A DNA stretch of 14,329 nt from Methanosphaera sp. (lineage in GTDB: Archaea > Methanobacteriota > Methanobacteria > Methanobacteriales > Methanobacteriaceae), in contig JAJQHG010000139.1 in assembly GCA_021199865.1 (NCBI GenBank), positions 1-14,329 of the forward strand, written 5' to 3'. The notes beneath the pieces are model-generated. The model was not told where the DNA came from. It was given only the letters and a program-made list of their open reading frames with translations, and made no database searches. A program made the position numbers and the translations under genes. This document shows, piece after piece, positions 12,826-14,329 of the stretch; the stretch's first letter is position 1; the number at the start of each line of letters is the position of its first letter.

Positions 12826-14133
12826 TTAGTTGTCATCAAATGCATCAACATCTGCTTTATCTAACCATTGGTTTACGATCTTAATAGCACAGTAGTTTCC
12901 ACACATTGTACATGTATCATCTGCTTCAGGTGGTCTCTTATCTCTGATAGCTTTTGCATCTGCTGGCCACATTGCGTGTTCATACTGTTCAGTCCAGTTT
13001 AATTGTTTTCTTGCATCTGCCATCTTGATATCTTCTTGTCCGAATCTTTCCATATCTACAGCAATATCTCCTGCATGAGCACCAATCTTTGTAGCAATTA
13101 CTCCTTCTTTTACATCTTGAGGTCCAGGTAGAGCTAAGTGTTCTGCTGGAGTTACGTAACATATGAAGTCTGCTCCATATCTTGCACATTGAGCTGCACC
13201 AATAGCAGATACTATGTGGTCATATGCAGGTGCAATATCTGTTACTATAGGACCTAACATATAGAATGGTGCGTTTCTACACATCTTCTTCTGGATGTTG
13301 ATGTTTGTCTCAATTTCATTAATTGGGATGTGTCCTGGTCCTTCTACAATTGTTTGTACTCCTCTTTCTCTTGCTCTGTCTACTAATTCACCTAGTACAA
13401 TTAACTCTTGTATCTGAGCACGGTCAGTTGAGTCAGTTAAAGCTCCTGCTCTCATTGCGTTTGCCATACTTAGACATACATCATATTCTTCTACGATATC
13501 TAATATTTGATCATAGTTTTCATATAATGGGTTTTCAGCATCATTGTGAACCATCCATGAGGATATGAATGAACCTCCACGGCTTACTAGTCCACCTTTT
13601 CTTCCTTGTCTTTTGAGTCTCTTAAGGGTTTCTCTGTTTACTGAACAGTGAATAGCCATGAAGTCTATACCATCTTTTGCTTGTTTCTCAATGTTTTTGA
13701 GCATGTCATCTGGATCCATGTAAATAGCAGAACCCTCATTTTCAATTGCTTCTACAGCTGTTTGATAGATAGGTACACTTCCAACTGGTTTATCAGTGTT
13801 TGATAATACAGTTCTTCTTATATGATCTAAGTCTCCACCAATACTTAATTCCATAAGGGTATCTGCTCCAGCTTCTTCACCGATTTTTGCTTTTTCAAGC
13901 TCCATATCTAAATCATTAATATCTGTTGATGTACCTATAGTACAGTTTACTTTTGTTCTTAGGTTTTCACCTATACCAACGGCAACAGTTTCTCTCTGGT
14001 TATTATCAGGAATTGCAATGTATCCTTTTGCAACCATTTTTCTAATATATTCTGGGTCTAACTTCTCATCAGCAGCAACTGTTTTCATAGCTTCTGTGAT
14101 GTTTCCACGCATAGCTTCTAACATTTGTGTCAT
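12826..14133 (-). CDS. thiC: ThiC-family radical SAM enzyme (phosphomethylpyrimidine synthase or close paralogue)
   Basis: ThiC rearranges aminoimidazole ribotide to the thiamine pyrimidine HMP-P using SAM and a [4Fe-4S] cluster. The product is 435 residues from ATG 14133, the usual archaeal and short bacterial length. Family segments include TNDKPVGSVPIYQ (from SNTDKPVGSVPIYQ), the EGPGHIPINEIETN region and CYVTPAEHLALPGP. The cluster motif near the C terminus is C-x2-C-x3-C (CTMCGNYC), one residue shorter than the C-x2-C-x4-C I know from bacterial ThiC. Paralogues in this family make 5-hydroxybenzimidazole (BzaF) for cobamides, which methanogens use, so that role is possible. ATG 14139 is only 2 nt from AGGAG, while ATG 14133 is 8 nt away and gives an MTQM start, so 14133 is preferred. 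Confidence 0.85.
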   Translation of the reverse strand: MTQMLEAMRGNITEAMKTVAADEKLDPEYIRKMVAKGYIAIPDNNQRETVAVGIGENLRTKVNCTIGTSTDINDLDMELEKAKIGEEAGADTLMELSIGGDLDHIRRTVLSNTDKPVGSVPIYQTAVEAIENEGSAIYMDPDDMLKNIEKQAKDGIDFMAIHCSVNRETLKRLKRQGRKGGLVSRGGSFISSWMVHNDAENPLYENYDQILDIVEEYDVCLSMANAMRAGALTDSTDRAQIQELIVLGELVDRARERGVQTIVEGPGHIPINEIETNINIQKKMCRNAPFYMLGPIVTDIAPAYDHIVSAIGAAQCARYGADFICYVTPAEHLALPGPQDVKEGVIATKIGAHAGDIAVDMERFGQEDIKMADARKQLNWTEQYEHAMWPADAKAIRDKRPPEADDTCTMCGNYCAIKIVNQWLDKADVDAFDDN

Positions 14134-14140
14134 TTTCATT

Positions 14141-14243
14141 ACTCCTAATTATTTTGTACTAAGTGAATTTAAGGAGAATATTTATTTTCATATATCCTCA
14201 CATCTTAGTCTTGTTTAATAGTAAGATACCAATTATATTTAAA
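14141..14243 (-). promoter_or_regulatory. thiC promoter, long leader and RBS
   Basis: Minus-strand TTTAAATATA (around 14243-14233) is a near-ideal TATA box. Initiation is expected near 14212, giving a leader of about 75 nt, the longest clear leader in the window. AGGAGT (14146-14141) is the ribosome site. No TPP riboswitch core sequence was found in the leader. Confidence 0.5.
14159..14191 (-). CDS. Possible 10-codon leader peptide upstream of thiC
   Basis: In the presumed thiC leader, ATG (14191-14189) begins MKINILLKFT and ends with TAG (14161-14159), 25 nt before the preferred thiC start. GAGG (14199-14196) lies 4 nt before it, an acceptable ribosome site. Its translation could affect access to the thiC start. 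It is too short to judge coding character, and may be chance. Confidence 0.25.
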   Translation of the reverse strand: MKINILLKFT

Positions 14244-14329
14244 GGTTCTTTGATGTCGATTAAGTATTTTTTAAAAAAGACGTTTTTAGTAAGTTTTAGT
14301 TGTTTTTTGAAATTTTAAATTCAAGAAAT

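Noticed and set aside
13323..13568. Leucine-rich open frame on the plus strand that looks like a membrane peptide
   Set aside because: Antisense shadow of the ThiC-family gene; the leucine runs reflect reversed codons, and there is no ribosome site.
14140..14243. TPP riboswitch upstream of thiC
   Set aside because: The conserved CTGAGA and pyrimidine-sensing core were looked for on the minus strand and not found; the leader is also too short and AT-rich.
1..14329. NrpR operator GGAA-N6-TTCC
   Set aside because: Intergenic regions were read for this pattern and no match was seen, so no gene here is proposed as an NrpR target.

Overview
The window looks like chromosomal DNA of a very AT-rich methanogenic archaeon of the Methanobacteriales, most probably a Methanosphaera. 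The reasons are the two-domain NrpR nitrogen regulator, the archaeal purine enzyme PurP, a class I lysyl-tRNA synthetase, a set of formylmethanofuran dehydrogenase (Fwd) subunits, archaeal TATA boxes (TTTAAATATA type), Shine-Dalgarno sites matching AGGAGGTGAT, and low GC throughout. Genus is inferred; order is fairly secure. No mobile element, CRISPR array, rRNA or tRNA was seen.

Layout. 72-1760 (+): nrpR. 1953-2141 (+): small 2[4Fe-4S] ferredoxin with an odd first cluster motif. 2304-3395 (-): purP. A divergent regulatory region (3396-3646) carries two palindromes with the same GATTAATC core. 3647-8471 (+): a tightly packed operon fwdG-like, fwdD, fwdB, fwdA, fwdC and a 92-residue unknown gene, ending at a hairpin with a T-tract. 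8503-9087 (-): hxlB (6-phospho-3-hexuloisomerase). 9245-10123 (+): LysR/ModE-like regulator, divergent from hxlB across a palindrome-rich spacer. 10145-11734 (-): lysS. 11966-12619 (+): TrkA-type potassium uptake regulator. 12826-14133 (-): ThiC-family enzyme, with a long leader that may encode a 10-codon peptide and a textbook hairpin plus T7 terminator.

How the parts fit. The Fwd operon encodes the tungsten/molybdenum pterin catalytic pair (FwdB, FwdD), the amidohydrolase that joins formate to methanofuran (FwdA), the beta-helix subunit FwdC and a ferredoxin subunit. Active-site residues are all present. Polyferredoxin FwdF and subunits E and H are not here. As I recall from the published genome, Methanosphaera stadtmanae lacks molybdopterin biosynthesis genes and does not make methane from CO2, so an apparently intact, promoter-bearing operon is the main biological puzzle here. 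The remaining genes are housekeeping functions for nitrogen control, purines, pentose supply, translation, potassium and thiamine.

No clearly novel multi-gene system was found. The most interesting unexplained signals are non-coding: paired GATTAATC palindromes at purP/fwd, long inverted repeats before lysS and between hxlB and the regulator, a recurring C-rich motif immediately after several genes, a 34-bp tandem repeat, and a possible leader peptide before the ThiC-family gene. All intergenic gaps are shorter than 300 bases.
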